DNA from: Brevifilum sp029548365
Lineage (GTDB): Bacteria; Chloroflexota; Anaerolineae; Anaerolineales; Anaerolineaceae
Direction: 5' to 3'
DNA length: 64,000 nt
Assembly: GCA_035376985.1 (NCBI GenBank)
Contig: DAOSSA010000001.1
Span: 263,976-327,975 of the forward strand
The notes beneath the pieces were generated by a model. It was given only the letters and a program-made list of their open reading frames with translations, was not told the DNA's origin and searched no databases. Positions 9,004 through 17,641 of the stretch are shown one piece after another. A program made the translations under genes and the position numbers. Every line of letters starts with the position of its first letter. Position 1 is the first letter of the stretch.

Positions 9004-10587
9004 ATGGTTTTTGCTGAATTTCAAATCAATCAATCTTACTGGGAGTCCTTTGCGGTCACCCAGGCAGATATTGAGTTCCTTTATGCTTTTTTACTGGACA
9101 AAGAAACACCTCTTCCATCTAACGAATTAGCTGAAGCGTTAATTCGAGAACGTATCCGTTCAGAAAAAGAACAGCTGCAAAAGAAGCAGCAAGAAAATGG
9201 TGAAATTTACCAACCTAAAGAGGTTTACGCTATCGGAGAAAAAGTCCAATTTCCAGCAATGGATTGGATTAACGGCACTGTGACAGCCCTGCGGGATGGA
9301 AACAATCCGGAACATCCCCAGATGCAGGTGATCACTGTCGAGTTAACCGACGGTAAAACCCGCCATTTTGCGGCGGGTCTTGAAAATCACATTTTGAATA
9401 CCATCACCTTGTTTGGCAGTGAATCTGAGAGTGATCACACCTCGGAAATTGTCGACCTGTTCAGAGATCTCGTTACACAAAAACTTGAACACGCACTTCT
9501 TGATAGTAAAGACCTGGTCCGGATTGGTGCTGTGTGGTTTGCAAAATCACTATTAATCGAATTCAACGTCGGCCATTTGAACTTGGCGGAAGCCTTGTTG
9601 GATATGCACAATGGCGGTCCTCTTCCTGTAAGCGCACTGTTAGAGCAGATTGAAATTGAAACAGATGATCCCCAAGAATTGATTGAATTTTCATTAAATT
9701 ACGCTCTGCAGGAAGATCCCCGTTTTGACGAAGTTGGTGCCACGGGTGAAATTCAATGGTTTCTCAACAGGCTGGAGCCACAACCCGTTCGCGAAATACC
9801 GATTGAATTGAGCTTTACACCCATCGAATATGACCGTTCAGATTTAGATGACGACATGTTCAGGGCAGAACAACAGCTTGCTGACGAACTCACAGCGTAT
9901 CAACTGGAGGATAAAAAGAAAGTTGCTGCAAAAGAGGTTGCGGTTGTATTAAATTATCCCCATTGGCGTATTGGAAGCATCCCCCTCACCCCAAGCACTC
10001 GATCCGTATTTCCAACTGCGTTGGAGACGCCTCGTGTAAAATTTAAAATGTTGGACCCCAGGGGACAGGAGATTTCAGCCTGGGTTGCCCGACCCTTTAA
10101 TTACGTCTATGGTTTACGCGATTGGTATGAAGAAATGGATTTAATGCCTGGCAGCATCATAAAAATTAAGCCGGGCAAAGAGCCAGGAGAAGTATTAATT
10201 CAACCCGAAAAGAAGCGTTCTAATCGCGAATGGATCCGCACTTTGCTGATTGGGACTGATGGTGGGGTTGTTTTCGCAATGCTAAAACAAACCATTTCAG
10301 CGGATTTCAATGAGCGCATGGCAATTGCTGTCCCATCAACAGATGCGCTGGATGACCTGTGGAAAAAGCGTGTCAATAATCCCAGACCCCTAAAAAATGA
10401 TATTTTAAACATTATGAGGGAATTGGCTAAGTTGAACCCGCAAGGCCATGTGCACAGTGTTGAATTATATGCCGGGGTCAATTGTATCCGCCGCTGCCCG
10501 CCAGGATTGGTATTTAGCATTTTGACCTCAAATCCTGAGTTCACAGCCGTGGGCGATCTCTATTACCGGTTAAGCGAACATTCATAA
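9004..10587 (+). CDS. uncharacterised protein, possible nucleic-acid-binding multi-domain protein
   Basis: A 527-residue soluble protein. Near residue 70 there is a small beta domain (YAIGEKVQFPAMDWINGTV) that looks like a KOW or Tudor-like barrel. A helical region follows that resembles a winged helix of the HARE-HTH kind (LPVSALLEQIEIET then DPRFDEVGATGEIQWFL). The C-terminal beta segment (VKFKMLDPRGQEISAWV, YGLRDWYEEMDLMPGSIIKI) resembles a DNA-binding pseudobarrel. These are impressions from pattern, not searches. The ATG at 9004 is preceded by GAGGCGG. It is followed 14 nt later by another unknown gene. I associate this protein type with Anaerolineae, but its function is unknown to me. 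Confidence 0.75.
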   Translation: MVFAEFQINQSYWESFAVTQADIEFLYAFLLDKETPLPSNELAEALIRERIRSEKEQLQKKQQENGEIYQPKEVYAIGEKVQFPAMDWINGTVTALRDGNNPEHPQMQVITVELTDGKTRHFAAGLENHILNTITLFGSESESDHTSEIVDLFRDLVTQKLEHALLDSKDLVRIGAVWFAKSLLIEFNVGHLNLAEALLDMHNGGPLPVSALLEQIEIETDDPQELIEFSLNYALQEDPRFDEVGATGEIQWFLNRLEPQPVREIPIELSFTPIEYDRSDLDDDMFRAEQQLADELTAYQLEDKKKVAAKEVAVVLNYPHWRIGSIPLTPSTRSVFPTALETPRVKFKMLDPRGQEISAWVARPFNYVYGLRDWYEEMDLMPGSIIKIKPGKEPGEVLIQPEKKRSNREWIRTLLIGTDGGVVFAMLKQTISADFNERMAIAVPSTDALDDLWKKRVNNPRPLKNDILNIMRELAKLNPQGHVHSVELYAGVNCIRRCPPGLVFSILTSNPEFTAVGDLYYRLSEHS

Positions 10588-10601
10588 AATAGTGAGAGTG
10601 T

Positions 10602-11036
10602 ATGTCTTCAAAAATCAGCAGTTTAATTAAACCGACACTGAACTCACCCTTTAATATTGATTTCAATTGGTGGAAAGACCACGATCGCGATTGGCAAGTT
10701 TATTTGCGAAGTTTTCTTTGCGAAGAACACCGACGTATATTCCAGGATTTGGACAATGATGAGATCATCGATTGGGTGGATCCAAAAACTGCCGAGGTCA
10801 AACAGGTCGATGGCTTGCAGCACACTTTGATTTCTCATTGTGCCAAACAGGAAGGCTTCATCAGTCGCAACATGGCCCTGGTCGATTCAGTCTTCAAGGT
10901 ATTCTTATCCAATGGCAATAAGCCCCTCACCCCACAAGAATTGGGTGAAATCCTCAACAGGCCTCCGGATATCATTTTAAAAACCTTCTCCGGGTTTAGA
11001 GTGTACAAAGGTATTCGCCCTGTTTCAAGTTCATAA
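10602..11036 (+). CDS. uncharacterised winged-helix-like protein, 144 aa
   Basis: A small soluble protein beginning 14 nt after the previous gene, so almost certainly co-transcribed with it. The C-terminal half (VFKVFLSNGNKPLTPQELGEILN, then ILKTFSGFRVYKGIRPV) has the layout of a winged helix-turn-helix domain. The N-terminal half contains DWVDPKTAEVKQVDG, which I cannot place. Its pairing with the larger protein suggests that the two work together, perhaps on DNA or RNA. No known family is assigned. Confidence 0.72.
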   Translation: MSSKISSLIKPTLNSPFNIDFNWWKDHDRDWQVYLRSFLCEEHRRIFQDLDNDEIIDWVDPKTAEVKQVDGLQHTLISHCAKQEGFISRNMALVDSVFKVFLSNGNKPLTPQELGEILNRPPDIILKTFSGFRVYKGIRPVSSS

Positions 11037-11045
11037 TGGTGGTGA

Positions 11046-11051
11046 TATAAT
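11046..11051 (+). promoter_or_regulatory. -10 element of the tRNA-Arg promoter
   Basis: A consensus TATAAT lies 17 nt before the first base of tRNA-Arg. The upstream hexamer at 17-bp spacing is TTTCAA, a weak -35. Confidence 0.6.
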
Positions 11052-11067
11052 TTAATACATGATTCAT

Positions 11068-11141
11068 GCCCCTGTAGCTCAATTGGACAGAGCACTGGAC
11101 TTCTAATCCAGGGGTTACAGGTTCGAGTCCTGTCAGGGGCG
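11068..11141 (+). tRNA. tRNA-Arg (anticodon TCT)
   Basis: A 74-nt cloverleaf. The acceptor GCCCCTG pairs with CAGGGGC. The anticodon stem CTGGA/TCCAG encloses the loop CTTCTAA (anticodon UCU, reading AGA/AGG). The T arm ACAGG-TTCGAGT-CCTGT is perfect. CCA is not encoded. Confidence 0.96.
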
Positions 11142-11236
11142 CTGTAAATCCCCAAGCTAAGGAAATTCCAAAGAAGAGAGCTAAATATTTTCTGAATTAT
11201 CAAACCCGCAAGTTGTTGATAGAGAAAGGATGTCTC

Positions 11237-11605
11237 ATGAAATTAATTTTACGTTGGCTGATCACCGCGGCATCACTGTACGTTGCATATCTGATTCTCC
11301 CTGGCATCACCGTTGAAGGCAATGGTTTTTGGGTGTATTCGATCATGGCTCTGATTCTTGGTTTGGTCAACGCCCTGATCCGCCCAATTTTGAAGTTTTT
11401 GTCCTGCGGCTTTATCATCATCACATTAGGTCTGTTTGTGTTTGTCATCAATGCTGTCACATTCATGCTCTCTGCGAACATCTCCCAGAGTCTCGGCTTT
11501 AACTTTGCAGTTGATGGTTTTGGCACCGCCCTGTTAGCCTCGATTATTGTCAGCTTCGTTTCCGTGGTGTTATCATCAATTTTGATTGATGAGGATAAAC
11601 GTTAA
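11237..11605 (+). CDS. PF04020-type small membrane protein (phage holin family IV-like)
   Basis: The 122-residue protein has four transmembrane helices and the family features LILPGITVEG and ALILGLVNALIRPILKFLS. These proteins are annotated as holin superfamily IV, but they are ordinary chromosomal membrane proteins found across bacteria, with no phage genes here. I chose the ATG at 11237 because AAGGA lies 7 nt upstream and the protein then begins MKLILRWL, typical of the family. No function is established. Confidence 0.85.
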   Translation: MKLILRWLITAASLYVAYLILPGITVEGNGFWVYSIMALILGLVNALIRPILKFLSCGFIIITLGLFVFVINAVTFMLSANISQSLGFNFAVDGFGTALLASIIVSFVSVVLSSILIDEDKR

Positions 11606-11666
11606 TAGTCCGATTAATCTCAGCCGATCGGCATCTCGATTGTCACCAAATTCCTGTCGCTTGTGC

Positions 11667-11695
11667 TTGCATTGTCAGTCTATGCCGAGTATACT
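11667..11695 (+). promoter_or_regulatory. promoter of the rpsF-rpsR operon
   Basis: A -35 of TTGCAT (11667-11672) and a -10 of TATACT (11690-11695) are separated by 17 bp. This predicts a start near 11702 and a leader of about 118 nt before rpsF. Confidence 0.75.
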
Positions 11696-11705
11696 TTGAT
11701 GCTGT

Positions 11706-11795
11706 GCTGGATCAAAGAATCCAGCGTTTATCAAAAATCAAAATTAACTACGGGTTCTTTCCGTTACACAGTTATCTACGGTAGCCAAGTGTAAC
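11706..11795 (+). promoter_or_regulatory. structured rpsF leader, possible S6:S18 autoregulatory element
   Basis: Two hairpins lie between the promoter and rpsF. The first is a perfect 7-bp GCTGGAT/ATCCAGC stem (11706-11725). The second is a 7-bp GTTACAC/GTGTAAC stem (11763-11769 with 11789-11795) holding an internal CTA-CGG-TAG mini-hairpin and preceded by CC at 11761-11762. Many bacteria control rpsF-rpsR by binding the S6:S18 complex to a leader RNA that mimics its rRNA site. The position fits, but I cannot confirm the conserved residues. Confidence 0.45.
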
Positions 11796-11819
11796 AGGCC
11801 CATGGAAAGGAGATTCCAA

Positions 11820-12104
11820 ATGCGAAATTACGAATTAATATTGATCCTTCAGCCTGACCTGGAAGATGAAACCAGATCAGGAGTGATTGAGCGTGTCAAC
11901 ACCATGATCACTGAGAGTGGTGGAGAAATTATTAAAACAGATATTTGGGGTACAAGACAGCTTGCTTATGAGATCGAGGATTTTCGCGAAGGCTTCTATA
12001 TCTACATGGAGGTTTCATTAAGTCCCGCTTCTAGCACCGAATTTTTACAAAACCTGCGCTATATTGAGCCAATCATTCGGTATATGCTCATGAAAGAAGA
12101 ATAA
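11820..12104 (+). CDS. rpsF: 30S ribosomal protein S6
   Basis: The 94-residue protein opens with the S6 hallmark MRNYELILILQPDLE and contains GTRQLAYEIEDFREGFYIYMEV. S6 binds the central domain of 16S rRNA as a heterodimer with S18. The ATG at 11820 has AAGGAG 8 nt upstream. rpsR follows in the same direction, but the ssb gene that usually lies between them is absent. Confidence 0.95.
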   Translation: MRNYELILILQPDLEDETRSGVIERVNTMITESGGEIIKTDIWGTRQLAYEIEDFREGFYIYMEVSLSPASSTEFLQNLRYIEPIIRYMLMKEE

Positions 12105-12260
12105 TAATTCCTTTTTAACAACAACGTGCAGAAATGTTTTTCGAGGGGTTGAACAAGATCATGCGAATCAGTCCCTGGATAAAGCATTCGAAGCCCTCAA
12201 TCCACAAAAAGGACATACCATATTTCCCCTCTGAATTTATTACACATACAGGAGTTTATA

Positions 12261-12497
12261 ATGACAAATTATCAAAGTAACCGCTACTATTCTCGGTCAA
12301 AGGTTTGTCAGTTTTGCACGAACGTAGAAACTGAGATAAATTACAAAAATACAGAACTTCTCAAGCGCTATATCGACGAAACCGGGAAAATCCGTCCGAG
12401 ACGTCAAACGGGTACCTGCGCCAAGCATCAGCGGGCTCTCGCTAAAGCGATTAAAAATGCCAGGCACATTGCTTTGCTTCCCTTCGTCAACCAGTAG
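12261..12497 (+). CDS. rpsR: 30S ribosomal protein S18
   Basis: The 78-residue protein has the S18 core NTELLKRYIDETGKIRPRR, TGTCAKHQRALAKAIKNARHIALLPF. It keeps a CxxC near the N-terminus (VCQFC) and CAKH, so it is probably the zinc-binding form. A GGAG site precedes the ATG. It is separated from rpsF by 156 nt with no convincing gene and is followed closely by the foldase gene. Confidence 0.95.
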   Translation: MTNYQSNRYYSRSKVCQFCTNVETEINYKNTELLKRYIDETGKIRPRRQTGTCAKHQRALAKAIKNARHIALLPFVNQ

Positions 12498-12535
12498 CTC
12501 AGCATTTTTTCTGTTAAAAAGGCAGGTTGGCACAT

Positions 12536-13948
12536 ATGGCAAAACAAAAACCAAAAAAGAAAATCGTCACTAAAAAACACCTCTCGCGAGAGCACCGTGA
12601 AGCTAAACAAACCCGAATTCTTGTTATTGTTTCAATTGCTGTCGGTGCAATTATATTGGGTTTGGTTATTTATGGTGTAATTGACCAAACGATTATCCAG
12701 CCAGGTATAGCGGTGGCTCGTGTGGGTGAAACAAAAATCACTGTCCGTGAGTTTAAACCCTTTGTTCAGTACACACGGGTGCAGATGTTGAATCAAGCTT
12801 ACCAATACCTCAGCTTTTACCAACAATTTGGCGAGTTCGGCAGCAGTTTCCTTGATACTGCTCAATCAATCGCCATAGAATTATCACAGCCGGTCGTTCT
12901 TGGGCGATCTGTTTTGGATGAAATGATTGACAATATCATCATCAAAGAGGAAGCCGCGAAAAGGAATATTACAGTTAGTGATGCAGAGATTGATGAAGCT
13001 ATTCAAGCCGCTTTCGGGTTTTTCCCAAACGGAACGTCCACCCCAACAACTACTGCGACTATCCAACCGACCGCGACATACTCAGAAACCCTGCAGGCAA
13101 TGATTAACACACCGACTCCTGTCATTGAAGACTCAGAATCAAAAGATTTAAATGGGGAGTCAGAAATTGATGAAACCGATCGTACAGTGGTTGTCGAAGA
13201 AAAACCAGGAGAAGAAGAGGTCATTGATCCAGAGGGAGACCTGGCAGATCTTCAAGACGTCGATCAGCTTGAAATCAGCCCGACTTTAGAAGGCACTCCC
13301 GAGGCGACGCCAACCATCACACTGACACCTACCCCTTATACAACTGCAATTTTCGGAGAAAAAATCAAAGAATTTGAAAATCAATTTAAAATCTACAATT
13401 TCAAAATTGCAGACCTCAGAAAAATCTTTGCCGCACAGTTACTGCGCGAGAAATTAGCCGAAGCTATGGATTTTGAAGTTGAAACCACCAAATCTGAAGT
13501 GTGGGCGCGGCACATCCTCGTTGCCTTGGAAGATTATGAATTAGCGCTTGATATTTTAGCCCGTCTGAGAGAAGGTGAGAACTTCTACGACCTGGCTGCG
13601 CTTTACTCAATCGATGAGTCCAATAAAGAAGTGGGCGGCGACTTGGGCTGGTTTGATGAATTCACGATGGTCACCGAATTTTCAGAAGCGGCTTTCAGTT
13701 TAGGTGAGGGCGAATTAAGCCAGCTTGTGGAAACAACTTTTGGCTACCATATTATCCAGGTGCTTGGCAGGCGTGAGAACCCGGTATCAGCCAGTGAGAT
13801 GTTGCAACAGAGACAACAGCTTTTTTCGATATGGCTTGCTGATCAACACAATCAACGTGATGATATTGAAATCCATGATAATTGGGATCAGTTTGTCCCG
13901 ATAACGCCTGAGGTACCTCAACAATTCATAGAGGCTCTGTATCAGTAA
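12536..13948 (+). CDS. membrane-anchored parvulin-type peptidyl-prolyl isomerase (PrsA/SurA-like)
   Basis: A 470-residue protein with a lysine-rich cytoplasmic N-terminus and one transmembrane helix at about 28-50. A SurA-like N-terminal domain follows (ARVGETKITVREF, VLDEMIDNIIIKEEAAKRNI). The centre has a long low-complexity insertion rich in Thr-Pro and acidic residues. The PPIC rotamase domain is ARHILVALE through FYDLAALYSID, GGDLGWF and FGYHIIQVL. It should act outside the membrane, helping secreted proteins fold. An in-frame TTG lies 9 nt upstream of the chosen ATG. A strong terminator follows. Confidence 0.88.
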   Translation: MAKQKPKKKIVTKKHLSREHREAKQTRILVIVSIAVGAIILGLVIYGVIDQTIIQPGIAVARVGETKITVREFKPFVQYTRVQMLNQAYQYLSFYQQFGEFGSSFLDTAQSIAIELSQPVVLGRSVLDEMIDNIIIKEEAAKRNITVSDAEIDEAIQAAFGFFPNGTSTPTTTATIQPTATYSETLQAMINTPTPVIEDSESKDLNGESEIDETDRTVVVEEKPGEEEVIDPEGDLADLQDVDQLEISPTLEGTPEATPTITLTPTPYTTAIFGEKIKEFENQFKIYNFKIADLRKIFAAQLLREKLAEAMDFEVETTKSEVWARHILVALEDYELALDILARLREGENFYDLAALYSIDESNKEVGGDLGWFDEFTMVTEFSEAAFSLGEGELSQLVETTFGYHIIQVLGRRENPVSASEMLQQRQQLFSIWLADQHNQRDDIEIHDNWDQFVPITPEVPQQFIEALYQ

Positions 13949-13981
13949 TTCAAATCGGTAACTAATTGGAACAATGTCAAC

Positions 13982-14010
13982 AAAAAGAGGCGCTCGGCGC
14001 CTCTTTTTTT
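13982..14010. terminator. bidirectional terminator
   Basis: A 12-bp stem of A5-GAGGCGC and its complement with a 3-nt loop (TCG) lies between the convergent foldase and smc genes. It leaves a run of seven T on the plus strand and a poly-T on the minus strand. Confidence 0.94.
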
Positions 14011-14026
14011 ATCTTTCCTTACCAGC

Positions 14027-17000
14027 TTATGCGAAATATGCATCTCCGACTTCATCAAGTTTAAGGCTGATCATTTGGCTGGTTGAATCTCTCCCCATGG
14101 TGACCCCATAGATTACATCCGCTGCCTGAACCGTATTTCGATTATGGGTAATGATCACCACTTGAATTTGCTCTGAAAGCTCTCGTAGTTCTTCCACAAA
14201 TCGACCGACGTTGGATTCATCCAACATGGCATCAACTTCATCCAAAATGCAAAATGGCGGCGGAGATACCTTAAGCAGGGCAAAAATCAATGCAACAGCG
14301 GTTAAGCTTCGCTCACCACCTGATAATAAAGCTAAGCCTTGCTGCCTCCTACCCGGCAAACGCGCTTCAATGTCAACACCGCCTTCTACTGGTTTCTCCT
14401 CGTCAGTAAAAATCAATTTGGCTTCTCCGCCATTGAAAAGGCGGGAAAAAACTGCAGAAAATTCTTTGTTGACAGCTTGATAAGTTTTTACGAATTCAAT
14501 TTCCATCATTTCATCAAGCTCTTCAATAACTTTCTGAAGATCCTGGCTGGCTTTTTCCAAATCAGCCACTTGATTGGTAAGAAATTCAAATCTCTCTTTA
14601 ACCTCGATATATTCTTGCTCTGCTTCAGGATTGACAGCGCCGATTCGAAGTAACTGACCTTTCAAGCGTTTGATATCGTCTTCATGGGATTCGGGTACCT
14701 CAGCGATTTGGGGTAAATCCTCAATCAGGTCATCGTTAAAAGGTAATGGCATGGGTCCATCATATTCCTGGTCACTCTCAAATGAAACCAAACCAAAATC
14801 ATCGCCAATTCGATCTCGTAAGAGATTCAATTGATCCTGTCTTCGCTCCAATTCCATTTGTATCTGAGTGTACTGGCGTTCCGCAATGATCACTTTCTGA
14901 TGTGATTGTGCTTCAATCTGTTGCAATTCTGCAATAGATCGCTCTGTTTCTTCGCCAATTGTTGATAGAGGTCCGACTTGTTCGCTTTCCAGATGATTGG
15001 TTTTTAGCTGAATTTCCTCAATCTTTTGAGTCAATTCTCCTTTTCTTTTTTCGATCTCAACTAATTCAGCTGCAATTTCACCGCGACGGTTTGTTAACCC
15101 TTGAAGACGCTGTTTAGAAACATCAGTCCGATTTGAAATGTCTTGATAACGTTGTTGAACAGAATTGAGTGTATTTTTAGCGACTATTTGCTGAGTCTTC
15201 AATTGGTTAAGTGTTTGCTGGATTTCAAAAAGCGGAATTGCTTGGAATTCGGTGTTAATCTTCTTTTCCTCACCAAGCATCCTGTTGATCTCCCCGTCAA
15301 TATCAACCAATTTCCCTTTTCCAGATTCAATCAAGGATTGAACCTCAATCATGTCCGCATCCAGAGCAACCAACCGCTCAGAATTCCAATGTTGCTGTTC
15401 CAAAAGTCGCGCCTGTGCGTCCTTTGCATCCTGAAGCTTTCGCTCATTGACTCGCCACTCCTGTTCTAGAAGACCAAATTCCTGAACCAATTCGTCTTGC
15501 TCAGCTTGTAATTGCTCAATTGATTTTTCTATACGTAATTGTTGGTCAAGCAGATCTTCGATTTCATTTTCGACCATAACCCGTTCCGATTGAAGTTCGC
15601 TTTGCTGCCGTGTACGTCCAATTCGCTTCCCGGATGGGCTCTGACCGGAGATGATCACCCCATTAGGATGAAAGACAATCCCAGACAAAGTCACCACGAT
15701 GATTGAGACATCCGATTTGCCGATTATTATTTCTGCTGTTTCAGTATCTTTGACAACTAAAATATCCGAAAGCAGTGCATCAACAAGGTTTTGGTAGGTT
15801 TTTCCAACTGAAACCAGGGTGTTGGCAAAACCGATCACCCCATCCAAATGATGAAGATCTTTTTTCTGTATGACCTGAGTGGATTGATCCAGTGGCATCA
15901 GGGCAACCCGGTCATCTGCTTTCGCTTCAAGATATTCTATGAGTTTATTTTTACTTTGCGAAGGCATAGCCAATAAGTCGGTCAGTTCGCCTAACGCAGC
16001 GCTGATCGCACGTTCGTATTGTTCATCGATCAGGATATGTTGCGAAATTGGCTCAATTCCTTGCGGTAAGCGCCCCTGCCGTGAGTTCTCCAGTAGTTTT
16101 TTGGATCCCTCAGAGTAGCCGCTGAGCGCGTTTTCTGCATCCTGTAATAACGATAATTGCGTGGATAATTTAGTTCGCTGGTTGTCCTTATGATTAACTT
16201 GTTGTGTAATACTTAAGCGATCGTTATTAAGTCTTTCAAGCTGATGCTTGAATTGATCGATTTCATTTTTTTGCTGCTCAATTTTTTGTGTAAATAATTG
16301 AGAGCTTTTCTCTAATAACATGAAATGCTTATTAGCTTCATTCTCCTGATGTTGCAGCGTTTCATTTGCATTTTTAACCCTGTCACGTTCGTTCTGAAGG
16401 GCATTAACTCGATTCTCAAATTCATCTATGCGAACAACTGCCTGAACCTTTTCCGTTTCTAATTGAATTCGTTTCGCCTTGAGTTTATCCAACGCGGAAT
16501 CAATCTGCTCCCTTTCTTTTATAACGTCCGCCAATTTTTGAGTGGATGTTTTTTCTTCTTCAGCGCCTGCGCGAAATTCCTCCTGGCGTTGTTCGATCTC
16601 AGCTTTCAGGACCAGCCCCTGGGCTTCAATCCCATTTATTTCTTCTTCAATATTAGAAATATCAAGGTCGAGGTTATCTTTTTGTTGCTTGTAGGACCGC
16701 TGGCGCTCCTCGATTATCGCAAGCTCGCGTGTCGTTTGTTCCAATAGGCTGTGATTTTCGGATAGTTCCCCATAGAAAGCCTCAAGCTCTTTTCGATAAG
16801 CCTGTAACTGCGCACGCGCTTCTTCCACATTCGTTTCTGCATCAAGGTGTAACTTACTCAATGAATGCACAAGAACTTCTTGCTCATGGAATGCATCACG
16901 GGTTTTTCGCAGATCCTGTTGCTTTACATTCCACTGAAAACCATACCACTCTCGTAAAAGCAAGCGCAGATCTGCTTTAACTTGCTGATATTCTTGAAAA

Positions 17001-17638
17001 CGCAGTGCTTGGCGCTCAAGGCTTCTCAGGCGGGGTTTGATCTCTGTCAAAATGTCAAGCACTCGATCCAGATTCTTGCGTGTGTTTTCCAATTTTCGCA
17101 AGGAATCTTCCTTACGAGATCGGTAGAGGCCAATCCCGGCTGCTTCTTCAAACAATTTTCTACGCTCGTCAGGCCTTAAAGCCAAAGCCGCATCAACCAG
17201 GCCCTGTCCAATAATCGTGTAATTTCTTTCGGACATCCCTGTTTGTGAAAGAAGCTCCGAGATGTCCTTAAGACGTACCTTTTGTCCATTTAAAATATAT
17301 TCATTCTGGCCATCCCTGTAAGCCTGGCGGGTAATGGCGACATGAGAATAATCAATGGGCAGCCAACCATCCTCATTGTTGAATGTGATTGTACTGGAGG
17401 CCATTCCAGATCGAGACCGTTGTTGGGACCCAGAAAATATCATATCTTCCGTCTTTTTTGCCCTTAACAGCGAAAAAGACTGCTCACCCAGTACCCACCT
17501 GATGGCATCTGCAATATTGGATTTCCCCGAACCGTTCGGGCCAACGATCGCAGTGATCTTTCCGGGAAACTCCAGTCGCGTTGTGGTTGCAAAGGTCTTT
17601 ACACCTTGCAATTCGATGGATTCTAAACGGTTTTCCAT
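14027..17638 (-). CDS. smc: chromosome segregation protein SMC
   Basis: A 1203-residue SMC ATPase that compacts and segregates the chromosome as a dimer with ScpA/ScpB. The N-terminal head has the Walker A GPNGSGKSN. Two long coiled coils flank a hinge at about 510-680 that includes the glycine-rich GVIISGQSPSGKRIGR. The C-terminal head has the signature LLSGGERSLTAVALIFALL and the Walker B FCILDEVDAMLDE. Length is typical. It starts 3 nt after the rnc stop, the common rnc-smc order, and scpA lies divergently just beyond rnc. Confidence 0.98.
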   Translation of the reverse strand: MENRLESIELQGVKTFATTTRLEFPGKITAIVGPNGSGKSNIADAIRWVLGEQSFSLLRAKKTEDMIFSGSQQRSRSGMASSTITFNNEDGWLPIDYSHVAITRQAYRDGQNEYILNGQKVRLKDISELLSQTGMSERNYTIIGQGLVDAALALRPDERRKLFEEAAGIGLYRSRKEDSLRKLENTRKNLDRVLDILTEIKPRLRSLERQALRFQEYQQVKADLRLLLREWYGFQWNVKQQDLRKTRDAFHEQEVLVHSLSKLHLDAETNVEEARAQLQAYRKELEAFYGELSENHSLLEQTTRELAIIEERQRSYKQQKDNLDLDISNIEEEINGIEAQGLVLKAEIEQRQEEFRAGAEEEKTSTQKLADVIKEREQIDSALDKLKAKRIQLETEKVQAVVRIDEFENRVNALQNERDRVKNANETLQHQENEANKHFMLLEKSSQLFTQKIEQQKNEIDQFKHQLERLNNDRLSITQQVNHKDNQRTKLSTQLSLLQDAENALSGYSEGSKKLLENSRQGRLPQGIEPISQHILIDEQYERAISAALGELTDLLAMPSQSKNKLIEYLEAKADDRVALMPLDQSTQVIQKKDLHHLDGVIGFANTLVSVGKTYQNLVDALLSDILVVKDTETAEIIIGKSDVSIIVVTLSGIVFHPNGVIISGQSPSGKRIGRTRQQSELQSERVMVENEIEDLLDQQLRIEKSIEQLQAEQDELVQEFGLLEQEWRVNERKLQDAKDAQARLLEQQHWNSERLVALDADMIEVQSLIESGKGKLVDIDGEINRMLGEEKKINTEFQAIPLFEIQQTLNQLKTQQIVAKNTLNSVQQRYQDISNRTDVSKQRLQGLTNRRGEIAAELVEIEKRKGELTQKIEEIQLKTNHLESEQVGPLSTIGEETERSIAELQQIEAQSHQKVIIAERQYTQIQMELERRQDQLNLLRDRIGDDFGLVSFESDQEYDGPMPLPFNDDLIEDLPQIAEVPESHEDDIKRLKGQLLRIGAVNPEAEQEYIEVKERFEFLTNQVADLEKASQDLQKVIEELDEMMEIEFVKTYQAVNKEFSAVFSRLFNGGEAKLIFTDEEKPVEGGVDIEARLPGRRQQGLALLSGGERSLTAVALIFALLKVSPPPFCILDEVDAMLDESNVGRFVEELRELSEQIQVVIITHNRNTVQAADVIYGVTMGRDSTSQMISLKLDEVGDAYFA

Positions 17639-17641
17639 GAT

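Noticed and set aside
11237..11605. Holin-family label as a sign of prophage
   Set aside because: No phage structural, integrase or lysis genes nearby; this family is widespread as a chromosomal membrane protein.
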